The position numbers were made by a program, and so were the translations under genes. The notes under the pieces were generated by a model, which was given only the letters and a program-made list of their open reading frames with translations, did no database searches and was not told where the DNA came from. Of a stretch of 64,000 nt of DNA, positions 36,101-46,416 are shown piece after piece (position 1 is the stretch's first letter; each line of letters opens with the position of its first letter). This DNA comes from Saturnia japonica. Lineage: Eukaryota; Arthropoda; Insecta; Lepidoptera; Saturniidae. The stretch spans positions 11,408,690 through 11,472,689 of the forward strand of contig CM065328.1 in assembly GCA_033032175.1 (NCBI GenBank). The letters are read 5' to 3'.

Positions 36101-37089
36101 GCTCTGAATATACGGTATGGTGCCACTCTTTGGTCCTCTAATCTTCAGGCTAATGTCAGGAGCGGGCCTGAAGAAATCTATGAAAAAAACATTTGAAATT
36201 GTGGAAACTCTTGCATTCGAAGCGTCATTCTGTAACGAGAAAATAACCCATAATATAATATTTGTTAAAATGATTTCATTACAACCTGGTTTGAAAAATA
36301 TTTCGGTTATTACCTTGTTTGGGAACCTTAAAGTGTAGCATATATTATAAAATAATTAATTAATGATAAAAGAGAAATGAAATAATAACAATGATGTATA
36401 TAATAAATACTAAAGCAAAATGACTTATTAAATATCTTTAATCACTCATTTATTGAGTTGAATTCTATTTAGTCGTGTTAACATTAAGTTAGAGATTGGT
36501 CGGTCAGAAATTGTTAAGTAAGGATTGCAAGACTTGAAGATGTTAAATGAGAGAATGCTATGTACAGTTCTACCACCTATACGAAAATTAATTAAGGAGT
36601 GATTTTTGAGAAATTTTCTGTAATGGCACCTAACAAGAACATCATCATTCGGGATACTGATTATTCAAATTCTGGAAAATTACATTTAAAAAAAACTTTA
36701 CGATAGTTAAAAAATAAGCACAAAAGATACGTCTAAGGTAAGGTTAAAGAAATCGATAATAACATTTATCTGAATATAAAATAAAAGTTGTCAAGGCTTA
36801 CCAAAGTAACAGAAGCTTCGGAATCGAATTTGATCTTGATTTTTGAATTTTTGGGAAAACTTCCATGTATGTTTAAGCTGTACTGATTTTCTTCTTCAGG
36901 TGGAAGACCCGATTCAAATGATAATAGGATATCATCATTCCCTTTGCAAGGTCGGGCGTGTAATAACGGATTGCCAACTAAAGCCCAGCCTTGTTTCAGC
37001 TTCTGTGCCTTGATCAATGTTGTAATAAGCATCACTATGATCAATTTCGTTATTAGGCGATACTGAAAATTCTGGTTGTAATCTTTCAT
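30109..37089 (-). CDS. Secreted GD_N-type serine protease, gene A (7 coding exons)
   Basis: Exons on the minus strand: 37089-36802, 36229-36059, 34739-34508, 32418-32309, 31736-31569, 31145-30989, 30329-30109. All introns are GT-AG and the frame stays open, giving 448 aa. Residues 1-28 are a signal peptide ending LIKA. Residues about 48-148 (Cys48; [28 protein letters not shown]; Cys148) look like the gastrulation-defective N-terminal domain. The trypsin-fold domain starts CGRRKV...[14 protein letters not shown] near 178. Triad: His233 (AAHC), Asp285 (NNDIALL), Ser384 (GDSGGG). Ser378 lies at the specificity-pocket base, unlike the Asp of trypsins, and the zymogen site is not R-IVGG, as in gd-like proteases. 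One glycosylation sequon (NAT). The start was chosen because it heads the signal peptide, is kept in copy B, and lies after an acceptor at 37203-37202. A role in an extracellular haemolymph cascade is inferred from family; substrate unknown. Confidence 0.85.
31990..32230 (-). repeat. RTE-type LINE tail in intron 4 of gene A
   Basis: Contains 'gaattcatctaatcctcgat', 'ctctgcatctagtcgattcc' and 'ttcttcggcctatgtgg', the decayed 3' coding end of an RTE-like LINE (compare 18129-18400). The same insertion is at the matching place in copy B (about 41090-41300), so it predates the A/B duplication. Confidence 0.6.
32735..33060 (+). repeat. Lepidopteran SINE-like repeat in intron 3 of gene A
   Basis: Has 'gatgttttccttcacc', 'gccggaattcgaacctacaa' and 'gtccgtcggtctaagtcatt', and is shared at the equivalent site in B (about 41815-42170). 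The 'ggaattcgaacc' piece resembles a tRNA box B. Ancestral to the A/B split. Confidence 0.6.
33074..34380 (+). mobile_element. Full-length rosa-type (DD41D) mariner-like transposon
   Basis: 1307 bp bounded by inverted terminal repeats of about 34 bp with one mismatch ('tacaaggtgtccagaaa' on both ends, a/g difference next) and flanked by TA. It lies in intron 3 of gene A, opposite to the gene. The same intron in B reads straight through 'gtattatttaaaac' at 42180-42195 with no element, an empty site, so this insertion came after the A/B duplication. Confidence 0.9.
33192..34271 (+). pseudogene. DD41D transposase with one premature stop
   Basis: Cut-and-paste transposase of the IS630-Tc1-mariner superfamily. 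From ATG 33192: helix-turn-helix DNA-binding half ([40 protein letters not shown]), first Asp in [12 protein letters not shown], second in [10 protein letters not shown], third in [10 protein letters not shown], with 41 residues between the second and third Asp. That spacing defines the rosa family, also present in moths. The frame is interrupted by TAG at 34077-34079 where a Trp is expected right after LDYFA. The remaining C-terminal part (about 63 codons to TAA at 34269-34271) stays in frame. An upstream in-frame extension to 33042 reads through the terminal repeat and is not part of the protein. Confidence 0.88.
35330..35900. other. Unidentified insertion in intron 2 of gene A
   Basis: Copy B lacks this ~0.6 kb GC-richer block: its sequence jumps from the equivalent of ~35320 to ~35930. 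It has no frame, terminal repeat or tail I can identify; ends are approximate. Confidence 0.4.
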
Positions 37090-37201
37090 GTTTTTAGAGT
37101 TATATTTTTTTTCTTTTTTAAGAGAGAGATATGTCGTCAATACTTTATAACTTACAAATAGTTTGTGTAATAACTTTGAACATGAGTTCCTTTTACCTAT
37201 T
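37090..37201 (-). other. 5' UTR part of exon 2 of gene A
   Basis: A strong acceptor 'ttgcttgcag' ends at 37202 on the minus strand and is retained in copy B ('cttttgcttgcag', near 44220). It would start the exon carrying the ATG, leaving about 112 nt of 5' UTR. It excludes the in-frame upstream ATG at 37275, which lies in the intron. Confidence 0.55.
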
Positions 37202-37674
37202 CTGCAAGCAAAGGTTGTTTCGATTATTAAAAGAAAAGTAGATAAAACAGCATTTGTAGATATTGATAATACCAATTTGGAGAAAAAGTATTCTATTAAG
37301 CACAGTTCATTAAATGTTCAGTGAACACGATAAAGTGATTTTTGTATGGGTAAAATCTTATGTGTTCACATTACCAATATGATTTACTTATAGTAAATCT
37401 GTAGCTGTAAAACGTGTTGCGCATCGCCATCAATTAAAGTAGCTATAAATTATACTTGTGTGTAATATATACTGACATCTACTGACTATGTATAATTAAT
37501 AAAAAAGTATATTAATCATTATTCCAATTAATTTGTATTTTTGTTTTGTAATAGGCTTGTAAACCATATAAAAATATATGTTTAATATTTTTGCTCGGGG
37601 TGCCGACAGTCGTGAAAAGCAGACTGATGTTAAAGATTTTAATTTTCAAATTATAAACTTATAATACATTTTTT

Positions 37675-37870
37675 TTAAATATAACTAAGTTGGCAAACAA
37701 GCATACGGTCCATCTGTTAGTAAGCGGCTTCCGTAGAAGTATATGGTTGTATCACCATAGGTAGCACTAGCGCGTTACCGATCTTAAAACCTTAGTCACC
37801 GCAAGAACACAACACAAGGTTACGATCTTCTATAGGGTGGAGGAATTCAAAGGAACTCTGTGACCTACCC
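37675..37870 (-). repeat. LINE 3'-end fragment (family T1), minus strand
   Basis: Begins 'gttggcaaacaagcatacgg' with 'ccatctgttagtaagcggct' and ends with 'ttctatagggtggaggaatt', the reverse complement of the order seen at 15690-15925. Located upstream of gene A coding exon 1, in the inferred 5' UTR intron. Confidence 0.6.
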
Positions 37871-37949
37871 ATTTTAAATCTATTTGAATAATCAACAACA
37901 ATACAATTTTTAACAAAAGTAAAAAAAAAACAGCTTCGATGATTTCTCA

Positions 37950-38100
37950 GTGAGTTTTCTTAGTGTATCTTCGAAGTCAAAGGTCCAATGACAATGAAAT
38001 TAAAATAGGACCAACCGTCATGTATCCCCTTATCAACTAAAAATTCCAAATCGGTTCATAAACAAAAAAAAGTAATGGCTGAACATTCATAATAAAATAC
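37950..38100. repeat. Fold-back family arm
   Basis: 'tgtatcttcgaagtcaaagg', 'tccaatgacaatgaaattaa' and 'taatggctgaacattcat' follow the reverse complement of 27260-27400. Only one arm is present. Confidence 0.5.
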
Positions 38101-38577
38101 ATTCGAATTGAGTATCCTCAGTCTTTTTTGATGATGATGACGGTTAAAAAAACCCTTTCGACAATAAAACTTGATTAACTTGGTATTTGAAATTATTGTC
38201 TGTCAAATCTGTAATGTACTTAGGAAATTTATTGTAGACCCTAACACAATTAGGTACCTAAAAAACATGTATTTTACTAATCCCTACTGGTATTAAAATG
38301 TTATTTATCATTTACCATGGAGGTGGTATACTTCCAATAGGATGATAACATGGTTTTAAAGTGGTAGCGCCACCGCCGTACCATTTTCTATTTCGAAATT
38401 GAAGTCTCGCACAATTTTTTTACTAGCCAGAGCCGTTGTCGCAAGCCAATAAACCAGTGTAGTAGCTTAGTTGTTAATTTAGTCATCTATTTCTGTTCTA
38501 ACTCTTGAAAACTTAGGTGGACTATAAAAACGTTTGTTATTTACATAAAACTAAAATGAATAGTGATTTTTACTTAC

Positions 38578-38700
38578 GTCAAATTATTATAAAATATAGA
38601 TACACTAAATGTTGATTCCACAAACACTGCAATTATACTAAATGCTGCCTCTTGTCTTTCGATAATTGGAAATTCATGTTTTATGTATCTCCGTCCTTAT
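38578..38700 (-). promoter_or_regulatory. Candidate non-coding first exon and promoter of gene A
   Basis: On the minus strand a good donor (GAC|GTAAGT, exon end 38578) follows a block conserved between A (38520-38760) and B (44600-44830), much better than the intron around it. The equivalent donor in B is GGC|GTAAGT (exon end 44649). A 'gatacataaaac' stretch near 38685 could act as a TATA-like box. The start point is not determined. Confidence 0.4.
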
Positions 38701-38839
38701 CACTCATATGCTTTATTACCTGTGCGACAGAAATAGCTATACACTTCTATGTGAGAATAATAATTTTGGAGTCTTTTTCCTCGTTGTCAGAGCCTTTGTA
38801 CTATAACGTAACTTAAATATTTTATTTTTATTTACTAGC

Positions 38840-39660
38840 CGTGCACCGTGATTTTGCATGCATTTATTACGAATTAATTATTGTTTTCCTCTTATTTTTA
38901 TGTTTACTCATATAATTTATAATTCATACAGCCCATCACAATTGAAAGACTCAACAAAAATAACGTAATTATACTTCATCAAATCCTATTAGGAATTTAT
39001 AAAATTTTTACGATTTGTCAAGCGTATTTATACTTGTATAGCTTACTGTACCGTGAGAAACTAATATACCTACAGACCACGCAATAAAAATGAATAAATA
39101 TTATGATCTATGTAACGAGTTCACCAAGAACGGCTATGCGGATAACTTGTATGCGGGGGAAGTGGAAGCGAGAGGTATTCCAGCGAAATCTCTCTATAAC
39201 TTGCTAAAAGACCTCGGTCTGTCGAGAACTGCAGTAAGTTCTATTTTAGAACGGGTATCTAAAGCAGCATTAATAATAGGCTCTTATCAAATCTGGCTTG
39301 GCAGGGAGGGTATCGCGGGCAGTCACGGTGAGCGCTAATGTGCATCATAAGTGCCCCTTAAACCTACACCTGGGTCGCAAATCCCGGGGACTGCTCGTAT
39401 TCACTCTGTCTGCTACAAGCTGGACCCGGCCCTCGTACGGTGAATACATAGAATGCTAAGATGTTTGTCTCTCTTATCAAATTATTCGTCGGCTTAGAGT
39501 GTAAGCCTGCCAACTTAATTTTACAAAAGTTTACCGAACAAACAAACAACTTCATAAAATTGATATACTTGACTTGGGAACCAAACCAAAAATATATTTC
39601 GTTTATTTTAGGATTGTCTTCAATAATTTACCCTAAATTAACTATTCTATATAACTATTA
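38840..39660 (+). other. Upstream spacer with an 82-codon ORF of TE-like content
   Basis: Gene A/B similarity ends near 38840. The frame 39090-39338 has distinct, non-random composition (GYADNLYAGEVEARGIPAKS, then YNLLKDLGLSRTAVSSILER, then SYQIWLGREG). It reminds me of a segment in lepidopteran retroelement polyproteins, but I cannot name the domain. GC content is higher than in the flanks, and no splice context or neighbour supports a host gene. Treat as an unassigned TE-derived fragment. Confidence 0.35.
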
Positions 39661-39669
39661 TTTAATTTC

Positions 39670-39800
39670 TTTTTTTATACCATGATGTTGGCAAATGGCA
39701 AGCAATCCGCCAGATGGTAAGCGGTTACCGCAACCCATGGACGCTTGCAATACCAGAAGCACAACATGCGCGTTGCCGACCCTTTGAAAACCTAATCACT
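39670..39800 (-). repeat. LINE 3'-end fragment (family T1), minus strand
   Basis: 'gttggcaaatggcaagcaat', 'ccgccagatggtaagcggtt' and 'acatgcgcgttgccgaccct' match the reverse complement of the T1 tail, after a T-run at 39669-39677 that stands for its poly-A end. Confidence 0.6.
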
Positions 39801-41084
39801 TTTTGTTAGTAGGTATCTCCAGATTTAATTCAATAACGGCTTCAACGATCCATATGAAATTTTGTACACGGGATGATTTTGTCGTTGGTCTGTTGACAGT
39901 GTATATTACATTTAAAAATCGTAAAAAGATTCTTCAAACAAAAATGTCATTAAAAAAAATTGATCGATTTTGATGAAATCCATAATTCCACAATTGATAA
40001 GCTTTATGGTATGTCAAAAATATTCTTAAAATTACCAAAAATTACACATAATTTAATCTCTATTATTAATTCTCAATCGCATTTAGCAAAATTTCGTAAA
40101 CGGGATGCATAAGTGGAAAATTGATAATTCTCAACCAATTTCGATGCAAATAGTACACGGGAACAGCGTGTCATAATTATTATTACGTAGTAACAAACGC
40201 GTGTGGAGCCGCAGGCATAACACTAGTAAGCTATAAGAATCGTCAGCAATAGATTTAGGTATCGTCAATAATAGCAATAAAGCAATGTTTTGATAATAAA
40301 ATTGTTCGAAACATTTTCATAAATTTATGAGTTTAAGAGCAAAAAAATTAACAAGTTTTTCGTCGATATTCTGTTCATACCGAATCACCTTGACCCCGTA
40401 TCAAAAACAACGATTAAGTCATCTCTACTGTCTCGATTTACATAACAAACATCTGATGTTATGGATATAAGCCGCACCTATAAAAAATGTAAAATACGGT
40501 TTTAGATTCCCAAGCCTACTAGCCTACACGCAGCAGTTCTGTTAAACCATAAAGTAGTGAAGTACCGAAGACTTATCAGTGGAGTGGTTGAGCTAAACAG
40601 CTTTAGGTAGTCCTTAAACTGAGGCGAAATGCGAATACCTCGTGGTACGCGGGACGTATATCGCTCGCGTCGATTGCACCTATTAACTTGTATAGACGTG
40701 TTCAAATTGACGCGACTAGTCTTGCGCGTTATATGTGCGGGATGCTGCGAATTTCTAAACTTTCTACTAATCAATGTAATCCCACGCAATGTCCTTCAGC
40801 ATGAAATTATTTTTACACAAAGTGAATGATAATAAGAATCTTTACTATCCGAGTCACGAATATTATAAAATAATCGAAATAAATATAGGATATGGGATAC
40901 ACATATAATACACATAGTAATAAACCCATCTATGATTTTCTTTTGGGTTGTCGGGTTCCGGCAACAGTAGGTTTATATGCAGTAATAACTAAATAATTAG
41001 CTATTGATTCCATAAAGATAACTGAAGCTTATACAAAGTTTATTTCATCATGTGTTTCTGAATGCATTTTTAGACATCTATCTA
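39801..41084. other. Intergenic between genes A and B
   Basis: Mostly AT-rich. 39850-40210 contains repeated 'acgggat' scraps and ends 'gcgtgtggagccgcaggcat', a common lepidopteran repeat end. 40500-40830 is GC-richer with overlapping frames on both strands, none recognisable. 40920-40975 is the reverse of the 46258-46410 repeat. Copy B exons 5-7, expected here, are absent. Confidence 0.45.
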
Positions 41085-41089
41085 TTCAA

Positions 41090-41300
41090 TTAGCTGGTCG
41101 GTCAACTCTAGGAAATAGACCTCTTTCAAATAACACCACAGAATTCATCCGATCCTCGGTCCTCTGCATCCAGTCGATTCTAGCCACCTTGCGCAGATCG
41201 TCGTTCCATTTTTTAGGAAGGCGCTTAAACTGCTTCATTCCAGAACTTGTCTAACCCATCAGCTGTTATCGCTTATTCGGCCTATGTGGCCATCCCATTA
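41090..41300 (-). repeat. RTE-type LINE tail in intron 4 remnant of B
   Basis: Same insertion as 31990-32230 in gene A ('gaattcatccgatcctcggt', 'ctctgcatccagtcgattct', 'cctatgtggccatccc'). Similarity to A ends at its left border, so the duplication or deletion breakpoint lies here. Confidence 0.6.
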
Positions 41301-41379
41301 CTACTTAAGAGAACTATATTAAATATTGCATTTAGACACTCAACAATTGAATCATACTCGTAGAAAGATTATAAATTAC

Positions 41380-44124
41380 CTCTCTCTCCTGAGGATCAAT
41401 GTCAACACCAATCAGATTATATTTACCAAGAATAACACTTAAAGAACTTGCGTTTTTTGGAACACCTCGAATGGTTACACAATGTGCCGCTGAAAGGTTA
41501 AAATGTTACGTGGTATTGATTTTAGCTGCTAACGGCTGAATGAAAATTTTCGATGTTGTATGTAATTCATTCTAGATATTATACATTTTAAATATTTATA
41601 TTGTCTACAAAAAGCGGCAGCTTACAAAGTGTAAGCACTTTAAAGCTCTTCAAAGTAATACAGGTTTCATTTTTATGATTATATAATAGAGATAACTTTA
41701 ACAATAAGTAAATTTATATTTAATGAACGAAATTGGCAAATACTCCACCGAGAAGAGCTGAGCTCTTAAATTAAAGAAGAAGAAATGAAATAGTGTTATA
41801 ATAATAATAATAGTATCAACCTGTTTGTGTCCCACTGCGGGGCAAAGGCCTGTTCTCAAGGGAAGATATGGATTTGATCACCACATCAGCCCATGACGTC
41901 TTGGCGATTTCAATTATCAAGAAATCAACAGTTCTATATTTTTCCTACATATAGCGATACTACAAGTACATAATTTTTTCAAGTGTTCAGGTTTCCTCAG
42001 GATGTTTCCTTCACCGTCAACCGATAGCGTTACCATTTTGCATTAGTAAATTTAAGCGAATTTTTCAAAATTCGTTGGTACATGCCGGGATTCGAACCTG
42101 CAGACGTCATGCCGATAGTCCGTCGGTCTAAGTCATTGACTTACAAAAGTCGTGGTGGTCGATTTTTATTATCACATAATGTATTATTTAAAACATTTGG
42201 TAGAGGAATAAATACAAGTAGGAATGAAAGGAATTGAAGTCATAATAAATGAAGATGGAGTTGTTGTATATGTCGATGATGATGGACATAAATATGTAAT
42301 TATTAAAAATATTACTTGTCAAGACCACCGTTTTCGATAGTAAAGTGCCACCACAAAGTTTAATAATCGAATTTCCATCTAATTTTTAAACAGCGGCATG
42401 CCAGGGCCAGTCACTTAGTTTCGTAGGCTGACCGTTGACGATAAGTTCTGTATTAGTGACTTTACGCCTTCCACAGGCACTATCGAATAATGTAACACTG
42501 GTTTCTGCTGTATTCTGTTCTCCTAAAATATATGGATCTAAGATTCTCGAAAACAGAAGCAAAGATTGGTTATTCTTTAATTTAAACATTAGACTTCAGA
42601 CTTGCCTGTAAAGATAAGAGTGTTATGTGATGTGGCTCGATGGAGCGATAAATATTTTGAAAACTTTGAAGCTTAAAGTACATGAAACAAATAATATAAT
42701 AACTTAAAGAAATGTTAGTATATGAACATTAATGTATGAAAAAATAGAAACAAAGAATGGATATTAGACACTACATCTTCCAATGGAATGTTTTGAAAAT
42801 AATATATTTTTAACGAAAGAGTATCTTTACTTATTCTGGGACTGCATAGTTCATGGCCCTCTAATGAAATTGAAACGGAACAGCATGCGTTATTAAAATG
42901 CAAAAGACATCAGATATTCTGGTCTGAAAATAAAACTTGCGCGGCCAAACTTAGGATTACTTTCAAGAGCTAGCCCATATAAAGACGATAAAAAATAATT
43001 TGGACTTAACTCTGTAACAGAATTTTCTGAATAGTTACTAATTTGTTTACGGCTGCTTCTTTTTTCCTCTCTAAAATCAGTTAAATAATGTAGGTTACTC
43101 AGAAAATTTATTTACAGGGTTAAGTCAAAAATAATAATTTACGTGACCTAGCTATTGGAAATAATGTTGGGTTTGGCCATGAAACTTTTTTTACACCAAC
43201 AAAGTATGGAAATTTGCTAATGTCCTTTGGAGAGTTCTTCATATTTATTGGTTAATTTACTTCCAATTTGAGAATCCTTACAATTTTCGATTGTATTTAT
43301 AATGAGGCTCTGATTATACGGTATGGTCTTATGTATTATGTATGTATGTATGTATTACGGTATGCTCTTTGCTCCTTTAATCTTCAGTATAATGTACGTA
43401 TCAGGTCTGAAAAAATCTATGATAGAAACATTTGAAATTTTGGAAATTTCTGCAGTCGAAGCGTCAATCTGTAACGAGAAAATAAGCCATAATAAAATAT
43501 TTTTAAAATGATTTCATTATAACCTTGACCAAGCAACGTTAGATATTCTCCTGGTTTGGAAAATATTTGGATATAAATATTTTCTTTAATGGCACCTAAT
43601 TAAAACATTAAGCTGAAAGCTGAAAAGCTGTCAGCAGCTCTGTTTGTTTAGTGGCCCTCAAGATAAGAGTTTAGTTAGTTAAAAAAAAATCTTTACTCTG
43701 TTTCTGCAAGTTACATTAAAAAAACTTTACGATAGTTAAGCGATAAGCACAAAATATACAGTTGAGGTAAGATTATATTTTAATTAAAGAAATTGATATT
43801 AACAGCTATTTGCGTTTTAAAAGTAGTCAAGGCTTACTAAAGTAACAGAAGCTGCGGAATCAAATTTTATCTTTATTTTTGAATTTTCAGAAAAACTTCC
43901 GAGTATATGTAAGCTGTACTGATTCTCTTTTTCAGGTGCAAGACCTGATTCAAATGATAATATGATATCATATTCCCTTTGCATGGGTAGGCGTATAATA
44001 TCGGACTGACAATTAAAACCCCCAATTGTTTCAGCTCCTTTGCCTTGATTAATGTTATAATAAGCATCACTATGATCAATTTCGTTATTAGGCGATACTG
44101 AAAATTCTGATTGTAATATTTCAT
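41380..44124 (-). pseudogene. Serine protease copy B, decayed and 3'-truncated
   Basis: Exon equivalents on the minus strand: 44124-43838, 43468-43265, 42547-42316, 41489-41380. Against gene A: exon 1 has a 1-bp deletion (just after the Cys-Lys-Gly-Asn codons) that shifts frame; exon 2 carries a 33-bp insertion of TATG-repeat type near 43335-43370 and its donor GT is now GG; exon 3 has lost the acceptor AG (now CG) and has TAA at 42386-42388 where A has Tyr; exon 4, with His of the triad, is still open. Exons 5-7 with Asp and Ser are missing: similarity stops near 41085 in intron 4. It shares two intron insertions with A. A non-functional relic; transcription is possible but no full protein could result. 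Confidence 0.88.
41815..42170 (+). repeat. SINE-like repeat in intron 3 of B
   Basis: Shares the site and order of 32735-33060. This copy keeps the head better ('gtcccactgcggggcaaagg', 'gcctgttctcaagggaagat'), typical of an abundant lepidopteran retroposon. Confidence 0.6.
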
Positions 44125-44931
44125 GTCGATTGTAATAATATTTTTCTAATACGTTATCTACACTTCATAGCTTATGAATAGTTGGTGTAATAACTAGGAG
44201 CATGGGTTCTTTTTGTCGATTCTGCAAGCAAAAGTGGTTTGTATAATTAAATAGAAACTATATGAAACGTAATTTTTATAACTATTTTAATAGCAAATTT
44301 AAGAAAAAGAATTCTATTGAGGAGAGTTCATTAAATGTTTTTTATTAAGTGAACATTTCTACAGGCACGTTGAGCAATTTTTTATGGGCAATAATCTTAT
44401 TAGTTCGTGTCACCGACATGCTAATGTTATCAGTGTATCTGGAGCTATAAGTCTGACTTGTTTCGCATGGCCAGCAGTGAAACTGGAACTGGCAATATAT
44501 ATCTAAGAGAATAAGATTACTTTAAGTTATTTACATTTTTATATTGACTTCTGGTATAGTTGTGTAATTGACTAAAGCGTGCTCCCACTAATGAAAAGCT
44601 AAAAGTTTGTTATTTACGTAAAACTAAAATGAAGTGATTTTTACTTACGCCAAATTATTTTAAAATATAGACACACAAAACGTTAATTCCACAAACACTG
44701 AAATTATACTAAATGCTCCTGCATCTTGTCTTTCGATAATTGCAAAATTCCTGTTATATATCTCCGTCCTTATCACGCATATGCTTTATTACCTGTGCGA
44801 CAGAAACAGCCATAATTCAAAGTGAGAATTTTGGCGTGGTATGACCTCGTTGTCATAACTAAGATAGCCATGTATATTATAACGTAATTTAAATATTTTA
44901 TTTTTACTTACTAGCGGTACTGTTACTATTA
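44125..44931 (-). other. Upstream region of copy B, including relic first exon
   Basis: About 44600-44830 parallels 38520-38760 upstream of A, including a GTAAGT donor (exon end 44649). The similarity to A ends at about 44920, immediately before a MITE. Rest: nothing further. Confidence 0.5.
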
Positions 44932-45149
44932 CTATACCATTTCCATTTCTTTATTTTCTCGATAACAGCTCCTGTGAAACTTGAACGAGCGTATAATTAT
45001 AACGACAGGTAATCAAAATCTGATGAATCGTCACTACTTATTTCATATCGATATTTATTCAAGTCGATATCATTATTTATTTGGTCACAACACTACAAAT
45101 ATCAAATTAGAACTGTCATCGAGAAAATAAAGAAATGGAAATAGTATAG
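44932..45149. mobile_element. MITE with ~36-bp terminal inverted repeats
   Basis: 218 bp. The ends 'taccatttccatttctttat' and its near-perfect reverse complement ('ataaagaaatggaaatagta') extend inward as 'tttctcgat(a/g)acag'. TA repeats flank it. No coding capacity. A longer family member (about 540 bp) lies at 61106-61646 with the same ends and internal 'atcaaaatctgatgaatcgt'. Superfamily is unsure; a TA target suggests Tc1/mariner-like mobilisation. Confidence 0.8.
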
Positions 45150-45617
45150 CGCTGTTGTTTATGAAAGATCCCTGATTACCGTTAAATTACTGTACTAACA
45201 CAATAAAAAAAAAATGAGGCAGTCAATAAGGACTGCCGACAGAAGTGAAAAGTCAAAACAATGGAATAACTGTGTTCTTTTTTGAATTTTTAAATCAATT
45301 ATAAATTTAATAATTTGTAAACAGCTATTACAGCATTTCGGTGACGCGAAATCACACCATTTTACTCATCCAAAAAGTCGAACACGCATACGATTCAGTC
45401 GAGTATATACAATGTATTAGTGTTTATATGTGTATACATGTATACCGGCCGCTATACTATGCGTCGCTAGTTTGGCGCAAGCGCATTATGTCACCAGCAT
45501 GCCGAGGTTATCGGTAACGTGAATCCATAAATTTTTCCCATATCAAAAATCGTTCAATACGGCTAAAGAAGTTTTCATTTCAAAACTCTACATTTTTAGA
45601 CGAAACATATTAAAACA
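45150..45617. other. Intergenic, nothing recognised
   Basis: No frame or repeat I could match. A 'tatatgtgtatacatgtata' palindromic-looking stretch near 45425-45450 is probably simple sequence. Confidence 0.4.
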
Positions 45618-46215
45618 CTAGCTGTGTCCCACGGTTTCACCTGTGTTTTGTCCGACAAATACCGCGCCGCCAACGCGACGCACCCTTGTTACCTATCATA
45701 ATTAATGTTCTTACTTCCCGCAATTACAAATGTGTCCAAATAACATAATATAATGACCAAATTTAACTTCATAAAATTGTCTTTATTATGAAGTATTTTT
45801 CGCTCGTAAGGATTAATATGCCTTGCCTAAAAATAATGCTCATAAATAACTTTATCTTTTAACAAATATTTGTCACAAAATACCTTATTGTGGCTTATGT
45901 ATAATAGATATGCATATGCTATCCCAGACTTTTTTAAAATATACTAAATGCCAATATTTTTGTAAACCATTGTACTTATGTATCACTAACCATTACGGCA
46001 GCACATGCGAATAAATCAGTTTGGGATCGCTTTGAGTTTCGAATTACTTAATAAAAATCAATATTTAAGGCTAGCTGAGAGGTGTAGCTTAGTTCCAGAT
46101 AACCTATACTATTCTTCGTGAATCTGGCTATCATATAAAAAAGTAATTTTTTGAGTCCGATTGCTACCAGTTGTCCAGAGATTACAGTGTTTAAAAAAAC
46201 AAACAAAAAAAAAAC
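45618..46215. repeat. Stand-alone copy of repeat E1 (also inside BEL LTR)
   Basis: Runs 'ctagctgtgtcccacggttt', 'gtgtccaaataacat', 'cgctcgtaaggattaatatg', 'aaaaataatgctcataaa', 'ataccttattgtgg' and ends in A-runs near 46205-46215. Same order as 2270-2965 and 10640-11340, but clearly more diverged than the two LTRs are from each other. It has no LTR around it. Confidence 0.6.
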
Positions 46216-46410
46216 TCACCGCTTTACTAAATTATTAATAGTAGAAGATATACACGACTGATCTCTGAACACGACAAGCCAAAAGAAAAGCTTAGATGGG
46301 TTTATCACTATGTGTATGGTGGTCATGATCCCTACCACCCCGCTATATTACTGTATATACACTGACTAATCTCTGAACACGATAAACCAAAAGAAAATCA
46401 TAGATGGTTT
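46216..46410. repeat. Two tandem scraps of a dispersed repeat
   Basis: 46258-46309 and 46361-46410 are ~45-bp direct repeats: 'gatctctgaacacgacaagc' versus 'aatctctgaacacgataaac', each followed by 'caaaagaaaa'. Reverse copies occur near 22890-22930 and 40920-40970. Confidence 0.55.
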
Positions 46411-46416
46411 TTTTCT

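Noticed and set aside
36766..37275. 169-codon frame as the true first exon of gene A
   Set aside because: The extension upstream of 37201 crosses a conserved acceptor site, and the 3' end runs past the donor at 36801. The real coding part is 36802-37089.
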